A DNA stretch of 34,305 bases from Oscillospiraceae bacterium (GTDB taxonomy: Bacteria; Bacillota; Clostridia; Oscillospirales; Oscillospiraceae). Each line of letters opens with the position of its first letter. Within the stretch, counting starts at the first letter, position 1. The stretch covers positions 1-34,305 of the forward strand of contig SVKU01000024.1 in NCBI GenBank assembly GCA_015068245.1, given 5' to 3'. Under the pieces are notes generated by a model, which saw only the letters and a list, made by a program, of their open reading frames with translations, had not been told where the DNA came from and searched no databases. This document shows, in pieces, positions 7,891 through 14,815 of the stretch. The position numbers were made by a program, and so were the translations under genes.

Positions 7891-8100
7891 ATGCTGTTTA
7901 ACAAGGACATTCAGCCCTGCTGTTCCTACTGCCAGTCCGGTTCCAAAATCAACGATGAAGAGGTTATGTGCCTGAAAAAGGGTATTGTAGACGCTCTCGG
8001 CTCCTGTCGAAAGTTTGAGTATGATCCCCTGAAGCGTATTCCCGGTAAACCCGAGCTGAGCGAGGACAGTCCTTTCAGTGAAGAAGATTTCAGCCTGTAA
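7891..8100 (+). CDS. Small cysteine-rich protein, conserved in Clostridia
   Basis: A 69-residue protein of unknown function. Its first half has a PCCSYCQSG cysteine cluster, then a further cysteine in VMCLKKGIV and one in GSCRKFEYDPLKR, a spacing that could bind zinc or an iron-sulphur cluster; the second half is acidic. I recall similar short proteins with a CxYC...CxKKG...CRxFxYDPLKRxP pattern in other Clostridia, but no role is known to me. GGAGG at 7880-7884 sits six bases before the ATG. It follows ylbJ by about 100 bases without an obvious terminator, so may be co-transcribed. The coding call rests on the ribosome binding site and conserved-looking composition. Confidence 0.75.
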   Translation: MLFNKDIQPCCSYCQSGSKINDEEVMCLKKGIVDALGSCRKFEYDPLKRIPGKPELSEDSPFSEEDFSL

Positions 8101-8107
8101 GGCTGCA

Positions 8108-8210
8108 AAATAAGCTGTCATTTTGAACCGATGCTTGAACCGGTGAGAAATCTCTCATTAATGAGGGGATCTCTCCAATGCTCTGCATTGTTCGAGATGA
8201 CAGCTTATTT
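8108..8210. repeat. Intergenic element family 1, copy B
   Basis: Terminal inverted repeats AAATAAGCTGTCAT and ATGACAGCTTATTT enclose about 75 bases with inner hairpins (ACCGATGCTTGAACCGGT, CAATGCTCTGCATTG). It begins eight bases after a stop codon and ends ahead of the 8277 promoter, so it may serve as a terminator or transcript end for the ylbJ side. Confidence 0.8.
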
Positions 8211-8276
8211 GTCTTTATTTATATTTTTTGTATCAATAACTATTAATAAATCCGTTCATATTCTCTGTCTGCACGA

Positions 8277-8306
8277 TTGACAGTTTTTGATTCAAGATGG
8301 TATAAT
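8277..8306 (+). promoter_or_regulatory. Consensus sigma-A promoter for the acyl-CoA ligase gene
   Basis: TTGACA at 8277-8282 and TATAAT at 8301-8306 are both perfect consensus hexamers, separated by 18 bases. Transcription would start near 8313, giving a leader of about 30 bases to the gene at 8344. This predicts strong constitutive expression unless a repressor acts. Confidence 0.85.
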
Positions 8307-8343
8307 CGGTGATTATACGACAACACACATGGAGGAAAACAGT

Positions 8344-9978
8344 ATGCCTATCACAGAACTCCTCGAGAAAAACTGCCGACTGTACGGCAACGATGTTGCT
8401 CTCGTGGAAATCAACCCTGAACGGCCGGAAACACGCCGTGTTACATGGAAGGAATTTGAGCTTATGGAACCCACCAGCAGCTCTTATTACCGCCGTGAGA
8501 TAACCTGGAGCGTTTTTAACGAAAAGGCCAACCGCTTTGCAAATATGCTCATCAGCCGCGGTTTCAAAAAAGGAGACAAGGTAGCCATACTGCTTTATAA
8601 CTGCCTTGAATGGCTGCCCATTTATTTCGGTATCCTCAAAACCGGCGCACTGGCTGTACCCCTGAACTTCCGCTACACCGCAGAAGAAATTGAGTACTGC
8701 CTGGATCTTGCCGAAGCTGATGCTCTTATCTTTGGGCCGGAATTTATTGGACGTGTAGAGGAAATCGCTCCCAGCATCAGCAATCACCGCCTGCTGTTCT
8801 ACATAGGCGACCACTGCCCCACCTTTGCCGAGGATTATGCTGCACTGACTGCCGACTGTTCAAGCGCATCACCCATCGTACCTATTGATGATGATGACGA
8901 TGCTGCCATATACTTTTCCTCCGGTACCACCGGTTTCCCGAAAGCAATACTTCACAACCACAAAAGTCTGATGCACTCCGCCACCGTTGAGCAGAAGCAT
9001 CACGGGCAGACCAAGGACGACGTTTTCCTTTGCATCCCGCCTCTGTACCACACCGGCGCAAAGATGCACTGGTTCGGCAGCCTGTACTCCGGCGGCAAGG
9101 CAGTTTTGCTGAAAGGCACTACTCCCGAGTTCATCATCGATGCCGTTTCCAAGGAGCACTGCACTATCCTTTGGCTGCTTGTGCCTTGGGCTCAGGATAT
9201 CCTCAACGCCATCGACAGAGGTGACATTGACCTCGATAAATACGAGCTTGATCAGCTGCGCCTGATGCACATCGGTGCCCAGCCCGTTCCCCAGAGCCTT
9301 ATCAGACGATGGAAAGAGCGTTTTCCCCATCATCAGTACGACACCAACTACGGTCTGAGCGAATCCATCGGTCCCGGCTGTGTCCATCTGGGCGTTGAAA
9401 ACATTCACAAGGTCGGTGCCATCGGCGTTCCCGGTTACGGCTGGCAGGTAAAGATCGTTGACGAAAACGGCGTTGAAGTTGCTCCCGGCGAAGTTGGCGA
9501 GCTTTGCGTCAAGGGTGACGGCGTTATGACCTGTTATTACAACAACGAAGCTGCCACCAACGAAGTTCTTCATGGCGACTGGCTTTTTACCGGCGATATG
9601 GCTCGGACAGACGAGGACGGATTTATCTTCCTTGTTGACCGTAAGAAGGACGTTGTTATCTCCGGCGGCGAAAACATTTATCCCGTTGAAATAGAAAACT
9701 TCCTCAGCTCCCACCCCGCAGTCAACGATGTGGCTGTTATCGGCGTTGCCGATGCCCGTCTTGGCGAAGCTACTCTGGCCATCATCGACATCAAGCAGGG
9801 CTACACCTGTACCGAGGAAGAGATCACCAATTTCTGTCAGAAGTTGGCAAGATACAAGAGACCTCACAAAATTGTCTTTGCCGAGGTTCCCAGAAACCCC
9901 ACCGGCAAAATAGAAAAACCCAAGCTTCGCGAGATCTACGGCGGCGTAAATCTTGTTGATGCACAGTATAAATCGTAA
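8344..9978 (+). CDS. AMP-forming acyl-CoA ligase (class I adenylate-forming)
   Basis: A 544-residue AMP-dependent synthetase, which activates a carboxylic acid with ATP to an acyl-AMP and transfers it to CoA. The P-loop motif is YFSSGTTGFPKAILHNH, the A5 motif is NYGLSESIG, A7 is LFTGDMARTDEDG, the hinge A8 is DRKKDVVISGGENIYPVE, and the catalytic lysine motif A10 is PTGKIEKPKL. Length and motifs fit fatty or aromatic acyl-CoA ligases; the substrate cannot be read from sequence. GGAGGA at 8331-8336 fixes ATG 8344 rather than upstream in-frame codons. The gene has its own promoter and terminator, so it is monocistronic. A second, shorter ligase and a flavin reductase follow about 1.6-5 kb downstream and may share a pathway. 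Confidence 0.9.
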   Translation: MPITELLEKNCRLYGNDVALVEINPERPETRRVTWKEFELMEPTSSSYYRREITWSVFNEKANRFANMLISRGFKKGDKVAILLYNCLEWLPIYFGILKTGALAVPLNFRYTAEEIEYCLDLAEADALIFGPEFIGRVEEIAPSISNHRLLFYIGDHCPTFAEDYAALTADCSSASPIVPIDDDDDAAIYFSSGTTGFPKAILHNHKSLMHSATVEQKHHGQTKDDVFLCIPPLYHTGAKMHWFGSLYSGGKAVLLKGTTPEFIIDAVSKEHCTILWLLVPWAQDILNAIDRGDIDLDKYELDQLRLMHIGAQPVPQSLIRRWKERFPHHQYDTNYGLSESIGPGCVHLGVENIHKVGAIGVPGYGWQVKIVDENGVEVAPGEVGELCVKGDGVMTCYYNNEAATNEVLHGDWLFTGDMARTDEDGFIFLVDRKKDVVISGGENIYPVEIENFLSSHPAVNDVAVIGVADARLGEATLAIIDIKQGYTCTEEEITNFCQKLARYKRPHKIVFAEVPRNPTGKIEKPKLREIYGGVNLVDAQYKS

Positions 9979-10029
9979 TAAAAAACCCATGCTGTTCCGC
10001 TTTGCGGGCAGCATGGGTTTTTATTACGA
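9974..10029. terminator. Strong bidirectional terminator
   Basis: CGTAATAAAAAACCCATGCTG (start of stem, 9974 on) pairs with CAGCATGGGTTTTTATTACG (to 10029), about 20 bp with a short GC-rich loop and a T-run on the plus strand. It overlaps the stop codon of the ligase gene and ends that transcript. Confidence 0.9.
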
Positions 10030-10238
10030 TAGGGGTTAGGATGTAGGATTTAGGGGTTAGGGATATGCTGTCATCCCGAACGTTATCGGAGATAGCGGAG
10101 GGATCCCCTTCTTAGTATGCATAAGATCCTTCGCTCCGCTCAGTGATGACTGGGTCAACGTGAGTTATTTATAAGACAACGTAGGGCGGAGGCAAGCCCC
10201 CGCCCTACGATGCGGTATGGTAAAGCAACGCAGAGGAA
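10030..10238. repeat. Repeat-filled gap: partial family 1 copy C and family 2 hairpin
   Basis: No gene. It holds a short GGGGTTAGG direct repeat (10033 and 10053 region), a partial family 1 element (10066-10155) that opens CTGTCATCCCGAAC but closes with a different piece AAGATCCTTCGCTCCGCTCAG...GATGAC shared with 1998-2033, and a family 2 hairpin GTAGGGCGGaggcaagCCCCGCCCTAC (10183-10209). The copy C element appears to be a hybrid of two repeat types. Confidence 0.65.
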
Positions 10239-10302
10239 TGTAAAGTTTGCTTGACATTCGTGTTGATGTGTGCTAGTATAGCATTGTAAAGTTAACTTTA
10301 CA
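10239..10302 (+). promoter_or_regulatory. Promoter with two operator-like palindromes ahead of XRE regulator
   Basis: A sigma-A promoter, TTGACA 10251-10256 and TAGTAT 10274-10279 with a 17-base spacer. A perfect 18-bp palindrome TGTAAAGTTAACTTTACA lies at 10285-10302, at the likely transcription start, and a second degenerate copy TGTAAAGTTTGCTTGACA lies at 10239-10256, covering the -35 hexamer. The left half-site TGTAAAGTT is identical in both. Placement suits repression, most simply by the XRE protein encoded directly downstream. Confidence 0.8.
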
Positions 10303-10319
10303 TTCAGGGGGGCGATGTA

Positions 10320-10523
10320 ATGAAAAACAAAATTGAAGATATACGCAAAGCCAATGGTATACGGCAGGAAGATTTTGCTAAAGCTATGGGAGTTTCAAGA
10401 CAAACCATCAGTTCGCTGGAAAACGGACGATACAACCCGTCCATAACTCTGGCTTTCAAAATCGCACGGTACTTTGGCATGACTATTGAAGAAGTTTTCA
10501 TTTTTGAAGACGATGATATTTAG
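10320..10523 (+). CDS. XRE-family helix-turn-helix regulator
   Basis: A 67-residue protein that is essentially one HTH_3 domain: MKNKIEDIRKANGIRQEDFA, then the turn and recognition helix VSRQTISSLENGRYNPS, then an IARYFGMTIEEVFIFED tail. Such short XRE repressors commonly pair with a membrane protein gene and autoregulate. It has its own promoter with two palindromes, and a GGGGGG-type ribosome binding site. The next gene starts 12 bases after the stop, so the two form an operon. Target genes are not evident beyond its own promoter. Confidence 0.9.
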   Translation: MKNKIEDIRKANGIRQEDFAKAMGVSRQTISSLENGRYNPSITLAFKIARYFGMTIEEVFIFEDDDI

Positions 10524-10535
10524 GGAGGCCGCATT

Positions 10536-10937
10536 ATGAAAAAACAGCGTTTTATCGCAAGCATTATTGAAATTGTTTTGGGTATCATTTTGGTTGTCTG
10601 CTGCATCTCCGGCATTATTGAAGATGCTTACTGGAACGGTATGGGAACGGCTCTTATATTTGTAGGCGTTCTCCAGCTGATTCGACATATAAGATATAAA
10701 ACCAATGATGACTATAGAGAAAACGTTGATATTGAGGTCAACGATGAGAGAAACAAATACCTTTCCATGAAAGCATGGTCATGGGCGGGATATTTATTTG
10801 TGCTGATAGCAGCCGTTGCAGCCATCATATTAAAAATATACGGGCAGGATGAGATGGTGCACCTTGCCAGCGGAAGCATATGCCTGATCGTTCTGCTGCG
10901 TTGGGGATCGTATGTGGTATTGAGACGGAAGTACTAA
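10536..10937 (+). CDS. Small four-helix membrane protein, partner of XRE regulator
   Basis: A 133-residue protein with four hydrophobic segments, near residues 7-29, 33-54, 86-107 and 111-130, and a charged loop between the second and third (RYKTNDDYRENVDIEVNDERNKYLSMKAW). Related small membrane proteins frequently follow short XRE regulators in Firmicutes, where the function is unknown. GGGAGG precedes ATG 10536 and a hairpin terminator follows the stop. I cannot assign a transport or sensing role from sequence. Confidence 0.82.
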   Translation: MKKQRFIASIIEIVLGIILVVCCISGIIEDAYWNGMGTALIFVGVLQLIRHIRYKTNDDYRENVDIEVNDERNKYLSMKAWSWAGYLFVLIAAVAAIILKIYGQDEMVHLASGSICLIVLLRWGSYVVLRRKY

Positions 10938-10973
10938 AAAAACAGCGGACAGCATTTGCTGTCCGCTATTTTA
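10938..10973. terminator. Terminator after XRE/membrane protein operon
   Basis: A ten-base perfect stem AGCGGACAGC (10944-10953) and GCTGTCCGCT (10958-10967) with loop ATTT, flanked by A-run and ATTTTAT. It can serve both the plus-strand operon and the minus-strand RHH gene that ends at 10971. Confidence 0.85.
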
Positions 10974-11147
10974 TGTGTCATTATTCTCCAGTTCGTCCAG
11001 AGCCATTCGCACCGCAGCAATAACAAAAGCCGAAAACGTGCAGTCTTTGCCTTTGATTTCTTCTTCAACCGCTTCAATCACGTCATTTGGAAAACGAATG
11101 GTTTTGTTCGTTGTAGGCGGAACTGACGGAATCTTGAACTTCCCCAT
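10971..11147 (-). CDS. Ribbon-helix-helix DNA-binding protein
   Basis: A 58-residue protein with the Arc/CopG-type fold: the beta-strand TNKTIRFPNDV, helix A IEAVEEEIKG, and helix B TFSAFVIAAVRMALDEL. Proteins like this bind DNA as dimers and often repress nearby promoters. ATG 11147 has GCGAGG at about eight bases; the in-frame ATG at 11162 has none and would put the RBS inside the gene. It is divergent from the zinc-ribbon protein at 11258, and a 30-bp palindrome lies between the two genes. It is not followed by a toxin gene on its own strand. Confidence 0.85.
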   Translation of the reverse strand: MGKFKIPSVPPTTNKTIRFPNDVIEAVEEEIKGKDCTFSAFVIAAVRMALDELENNDT

Positions 11148-11202
11148 ACAAAAACCTCGCATTACAATTGTATTGCTTCAAGTTTATGCTGTTCGAGCGC
11201 AA

Positions 11203-11240
11203 AAATATGCATTGCAAACGCAATGCATATTTGCTATACT
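11203..11240 (+). promoter_or_regulatory. Promoter overlapping a 30-bp palindrome, divergent RHH/zinc-ribbon gap
   Basis: AAATATGCATTGC (11203-11215) and GCAATGCATATTT (11220-11232) form a perfect 13-bp inverted repeat with a 4-base centre. It covers the -35 hexamer TTGCAA (11212-11217) and most of the spacer of a promoter whose -10 is TATACT (11235-11240), spacing 17. A repressor bound here would block transcription of the gene at 11258; the adjacent RHH protein is the obvious candidate. Confidence 0.78.
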
Positions 11241-11257
11241 CTTCTCAAGGTGATATT

Positions 11258-11461
11258 ATGGCAGAGTTTTGTTTGGACTGTTGGAACAAAATCAACGGAA
11301 CAACGCATCCGGCAACGAAGTACATAATTTCAGAAGATTTGGATTTATGTGAGGAGTGTGGGCAGATAACACACGTTGTCGTTAAAGAGCGCAGGTTTTG
11401 GTTGGGTTCAATGATTGAAAATTTCAGTCGTTATAGAAACATTCGTCGTAAAAAACTTTAG
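11258..11461 (+). CDS. Small zinc-ribbon-like protein
   Basis: A 67-residue protein with two CxxC pairs, CLDC at residues 5-8 and CEEC near 32-35, which suggests one zinc site, and a basic C-terminus ending RYRNIRRKKL. Similar short MAEFCLDCWN-type proteins are common in Clostridia but have no assigned role. AAGGTGAT at 11247-11254 is the ribosome binding site for ATG 11258; upstream in-frame codons lie inside the promoter. Transcription is probably controlled through the palindrome at 11203-11232. Confidence 0.8.
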   Translation: MAEFCLDCWNKINGTTHPATKYIISEDLDLCEECGQITHVVVKERRFWLGSMIENFSRYRNIRRKKL

Positions 11462-11540
11462 TCGGGCGGATAGTATCCGCCACTACGGACGTAAACGATG
11501 TGGTGCGTAATTGGCGGAACGGTCAAGACCGTTCCCTACA
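11461..11540. repeat. Intergenic element family 2 variant
   Basis: GGCGGATAGTATCCGCC (near 11465-11481) then GGAACGGTCAAGACCGTTCC ending CCTAC (to about 11538). The second hairpin is identical to the one at 6322-6343 and 17278-17301; the first has the same position but a different stem sequence. Confidence 0.75.
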
Positions 11541-11546
11541 AGAGAA

Positions 11547-11580
11547 AACAAAATGGCTCACTTTCGTGAGCCATTTTTTA
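11547..11580. terminator. Bidirectional terminator
   Basis: AAAATGGCTCAC-tttc-GTGAGCCATTTTTT: a stem of about 13 bp with A-run and T-run on the two sides. It abuts the stop codon of the minus-strand flavoprotein gene and can also end the plus-strand transcript from 11258. Confidence 0.88.
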
Positions 11581-13086
11581 TTACTTCGCAGCCTGGGTAC
11601 CGGCGATGAAGCCGCTGGACAGGGCGAAGGACATATCGTTGATTATCTGCTTTTTGATGCCTGCCATGTTGATGAAGCGTCCGGAAGCCAGGTCGCCGGT
11701 GATGTACAGACCTTCCACAACACCGCCGTTTGCTGCCTTGGCCTGCATGACTTCGTTGATCTCCACGCCGCCGAATGCTCCGTCGGTGCCAAGGGAGCCT
11801 TTAACTGCATAGTAAGGGGCGTTGATGGGCTGGAGCCATTCGGTGGGCTTATAGCAATCCCAGTCCATGCCTTCGGCGCAGTAGGAATTATAGTTCTCTA
11901 TGGTTTCTTTCAGTGCGTCAACAGGAACTTCGATAGCTGCTGCCAGTTCCTCGATGGTATCTGCCTTAACAATGGAGGGATCACCGGCTTCAAGAGCCTT
12001 GTTGATATCCTCATAAGCCTCTTCCTCACTCTTGGGGAATGAGCCTGCCATCATGGAAGGCATGGGAACCTGAGGCTTGGGCTGATTGTCGCCATCGGCG
12101 ATGGAACGCTTGATACCTGCGTCGTCAAAAATTACGAAAGACTTGCCCTCGGGCTGTTCAACCACAACGGAGCCGGAATCGAAAACACCGAGACGAAGCT
12201 GGGATACCTCACTGACAAAGCGTTGTCCGTTCTTATTAACATAGATGGAATAGGGCGAGTTTGCCATGTTGCCAAGAACACGGCTGCGGCACATGGTCAT
12301 GGGTCCCATCATGCGAATGGTCAGGTTGGTGGTATCCATATGCGCACCGGCCTTTTCGGCAATCGCGAGACCGTCGCCTGTGTAGTAGCGAGCCATATGG
12401 GGGCTTTCACCCATATAGGGCTGAGCAGCTGCCAGCTGGGGGTAATATTTTTCTACAAACTCAGGCTTTCTGATCCATGCACCGCAGGCAAGAATTACGT
12501 TTTTGCAGTCGATGGTCAGAATATCTTCACCCTGTTTGACGGTGGCAGAAACGATTTTGCCGTTTTCCACAGCAACATCTTCAACAGCTGCGCCCATGAT
12601 GATCTCGCCGCCAAATTCGGTCAGCTTCTGAGAGCAAACCTCCACGAAAATACGTCCGCTGCCTTTGCTGCCGGGACCACGTTCGGACTGGGGGCCAAGA
12701 GGGCCGTCCTTGGGATCGTCGAAAACGTATCTGCCAACGGTAAAGTAGTTGCGGTATTCCTGGGGAGCCATGTCCCAGAACCAGTCGAAGAACTCGCCGG
12801 TGCCTTTAATTACGTTGGTTGCCAGTTTGCGGTCGATGCGCCAGAAAGTTTCGTCCATGCGGTTGCGCAGATAATCCATGGAGGTATCGGGCAGGTCACG
12901 CTCCTTTTGCCATTTGCTTCCAAATGTACGCATGGTGGAGGCACTGTTCATGCCGCCGCCAAGAGAATCGGTTTTTTCCAGAATTATTACCGAACTGCCA
13001 AGACTTGCTGCACGGCATCCGGCTACAAGGCCGCTGCCGCCGCCGCCGATTACCAAAACATCACAACTCTTTTTGATATCGCTCAT
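11581..13086 (-). CDS. FAD-dependent reductase, fumarate reductase/flavocytochrome c superfamily
   Basis: A 501-residue flavoprotein of the FAD_binding_2 family. The dinucleotide-binding loop is VLVIGGGGSGLVAGCRAA (about residues 10-27), followed by ILEKTDSLGGG; the substrate-domain marker NKNGQRFVSE and the late GLYITGDLASG segment fit the family, but the usual NRLGGNSL-type end is replaced by FINMAGIKKQIINDMS, so it is a diverged member. There is no signal peptide, haem domain or FMN-binding domain, so it is probably cytoplasmic. Relatives reduce fumarate, urocanate, enoates or ketosteroids; substrate is unknown here. AGGAGGAAA precedes ATG 13086. It is divergent from an acyl-CoA ligase-like gene. 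Confidence 0.88.
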   Translation of the reverse strand: MSDIKKSCDVLVIGGGGSGLVAGCRAASLGSSVIILEKTDSLGGGMNSASTMRTFGSKWQKERDLPDTSMDYLRNRMDETFWRIDRKLATNVIKGTGEFFDWFWDMAPQEYRNYFTVGRYVFDDPKDGPLGPQSERGPGSKGSGRIFVEVCSQKLTEFGGEIIMGAAVEDVAVENGKIVSATVKQGEDILTIDCKNVILACGAWIRKPEFVEKYYPQLAAAQPYMGESPHMARYYTGDGLAIAEKAGAHMDTTNLTIRMMGPMTMCRSRVLGNMANSPYSIYVNKNGQRFVSEVSQLRLGVFDSGSVVVEQPEGKSFVIFDDAGIKRSIADGDNQPKPQVPMPSMMAGSFPKSEEEAYEDINKALEAGDPSIVKADTIEELAAAIEVPVDALKETIENYNSYCAEGMDWDCYKPTEWLQPINAPYYAVKGSLGTDGAFGGVEINEVMQAKAANGGVVEGLYITGDLASGRFINMAGIKKQIINDMSFALSSGFIAGTQAAK

Positions 13087-13179
13087 TATAGTTTCCTCCT
13101 GTATTTTCAGTATTCTTCGCTTACAAAATATCATGATTTATCCTGTCAGTCAACAATATCCGATATTTAAAAATGTTCC

Positions 13180-13208
13180 TTGCAATCGAATCTCCTATAT
13201 GGTAGTAT
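13180..13208 (+). promoter_or_regulatory. Possible promoter of second ligase gene
   Basis: TTGCAA (13180-13185) with TAGTAT (13203-13208) at 17 bases; a TATAAT overlaps at 13206-13211 with a 20-base spacer. The hexamers are imperfect, so this is a tentative call. It would give a leader of about 70 bases. Confidence 0.45.
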
Positions 13209-13284
13209 AATTGTGTCAAAATTGTGTTTACAGCATTTTTCTTTTAAAAAATACACAAATAATATATTTTACGGAGGATATCCA

Positions 13285-14688
13285 ATGCTTTTTGATTTTG
13301 AAAAATACCTTGGAAAACCCGCAATTATCGATGATACCGATATGGTCGTTACTTTTGACGACCTTGCCCAGTTCAAAAAAGAGATCGTTGAGATCGTTCC
13401 CGAGCGTTCTCTGGTGTTCCATCTGAGCCGCAACGTCTGCGGATCCATGGCCGGTTACTGCGTATTCGTTTCCACCACCATCGTTCCCGCCATGTTCGAT
13501 GCAGCCACTAACAAGGACATGATGGACAATCTGATCAACATTTATCAGCCCGACTATTTCTGGCTGCCTGAGGATATGGTCGAAACCTATCCCGGTGAAG
13601 TCGTTTATTCCAAATTCAACTACTGCATGGTCAAGACCGGTTTGAAGTCCTATCCCATGCATCCCGAGCTTGGCCTGCTGCTGACCACCTCCGGCTCCAC
13701 CGGCACCCCCAAGCTGGTCAGAACCAGCTATTCCAATATTGATGGTTTTGAAACTCTTATTGCCAACTACAGCTGCCATGACGAAAGCATCCCCAACCAT
13801 CATATCTCCACCATGCCCATTTACCACAACTACGATCTGCTGGGTCTGTCCCGTATGCTGTACTATGGCTGGTACTGCCTGCTGACTACCAAATCCATCA
13901 TCTCTCCCGATTTTTGGAAGTTCTTCAAGAAATACGGAGCCAACAGCTTTGGCAGCGTTCCCTTTAACTATGAACTGCTTGAAAAAGTCAAGTTCCGTGA
14001 AATGGGTCTGAAGATGAGCTACACCACCGAAGCCGGCGGTGCAATGCCCGTCGAAATGCAGAAAACCTATGCCCAGTGGCATCACGACAACGGCGGCACT
14101 CTCCAGATCATCTACGGTGCCACCGAAGCTCCCGGCGGTCTGATTATTCTGACCGGTCTGGACAACATCCGCAAGCTTGGCAGTATTGGTCAGGTCGTTG
14201 CTCCCGGACGTGCCGAGATTTGGGACGACGACGGCAACGTCATTACCGAGCCCAACGTACCCGGCGAAATCGTTTACTTCGGACCCACCGTCTGCATGGG
14301 CTATGCTTCCTGCGGCGAAGACCTGATGAAGGGTTACGATTACACCGATGGTCTCCACACCGGCGATATCGCATATCGCGATGAAGAAGATTTCTACTAC
14401 ATCGTTGGTCGTAAGGCTCGTTTCCTGAAATTCGCCGGCGAACGAGTAAGCATGGACGAAACCGAAAAGCTCATTTCCCAGGAACTGGGCGGAATCCCCG
14501 TTGCCTGCCACGGTGTCGACAACAACATGGGCGTTTACGTTTGCTCTGATGACGAAAGTCTGAAAGACAAGATCATCATGTATCTCGTCTCCAAGCTGAA
14601 GATCTCCCCCACCATGGTCAATGTAAAGTTCATGGACGAGTTCCCCAGACTTGCCAACGGCAAAGTTAATTATCAGAAACTGAGCTAA
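13285..14688 (+). CDS. Compact AMP-forming acid:CoA ligase-like enzyme
   Basis: A 467-residue adenylate-forming enzyme, shorter than usual because the N-terminal subdomain is reduced. The P-loop motif is LLTTSGSTGTPKLVRTSYSN, A5 is IYGATEAPGG, A7 is HTGDIAYRDEEDF, A8 is GRKARFLKFAGERVSMDE and A10 is LANGKVNYQKLS with its catalytic lysine, so it should be active. Adenylation is supported by motifs; whether the acceptor is CoA or a carrier protein is not known. ATG 13285 has GGAGG at 13274-13278; upstream frame lies in the promoter region. It is divergent from the flavin reductase. Compared with the 544-residue ligase at 8344 it is only distantly similar, so it is not a recent duplicate. Confidence 0.87.
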   Translation: MLFDFEKYLGKPAIIDDTDMVVTFDDLAQFKKEIVEIVPERSLVFHLSRNVCGSMAGYCVFVSTTIVPAMFDAATNKDMMDNLINIYQPDYFWLPEDMVETYPGEVVYSKFNYCMVKTGLKSYPMHPELGLLLTTSGSTGTPKLVRTSYSNIDGFETLIANYSCHDESIPNHHISTMPIYHNYDLLGLSRMLYYGWYCLLTTKSIISPDFWKFFKKYGANSFGSVPFNYELLEKVKFREMGLKMSYTTEAGGAMPVEMQKTYAQWHHDNGGTLQIIYGATEAPGGLIILTGLDNIRKLGSIGQVVAPGRAEIWDDDGNVITEPNVPGEIVYFGPTVCMGYASCGEDLMKGYDYTDGLHTGDIAYRDEEDFYYIVGRKARFLKFAGERVSMDETEKLISQELGGIPVACHGVDNNMGVYVCSDDESLKDKIIMYLVSKLKISPTMVNVKFMDEFPRLANGKVNYQKLS

Positions 14689-14704
14689 GTTTACATAATT
14701 ATTG

Positions 14705-14806
14705 AATAAGCTGTCATCTCGAACGCCGTCTTTGACGGCGGAGAGATCCCCTGTTAAGATGGGGATTTCTCCATTGCTACGCAATGTTCGAAATGACAGC
14801 TTATTT
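14705..14806. repeat. Intergenic element family 1, copy D, between convergent genes
   Basis: Ends AATAAGCTGTCAT and ATGACAGCTTATT are inverted. Inner hairpins are GCCGTCtttGACGGC, ATCCCCtgttaagatGGGGAT and CATTGCTACGCAATG. It fills the whole gap between the stop of the ligase and the stop of the minus-strand ABC ATPase gene, a position suited to ending both transcripts. Confidence 0.82.
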
Positions 14807-14815
14807 ATTATTACT

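Noticed and set aside
8265-8283. CTGTC...GACAG dyad over the ligase promoter -35
   Set aside because: Only five paired bases with a 9-base centre, and the spacing does not match the Crp-type palindrome at 17996; likely chance.
8869-10014. A 381-codon open frame on the minus strand
   Set aside because: Antisense to the 544-residue ligase and running through its terminator; no recognisable domain.
10971-11461. Classical toxin-antitoxin pair formed by the RHH and zinc-ribbon genes
   Set aside because: The genes are divergent instead of overlapping in one operon, and the zinc-ribbon protein has no toxin-family feature.
12223-13170. A 315-codon open frame on the plus strand
   Set aside because: Antisense to the flavin reductase, whose FAD-binding loop is clear.
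13228-14784. A 518-codon open frame on the minus strand
   Set aside because: It lies antisense to the compact ligase, whose adenylation motifs are clear; the antisense product has no family features and no ribosome binding site. It reflects codon bias of the real gene.
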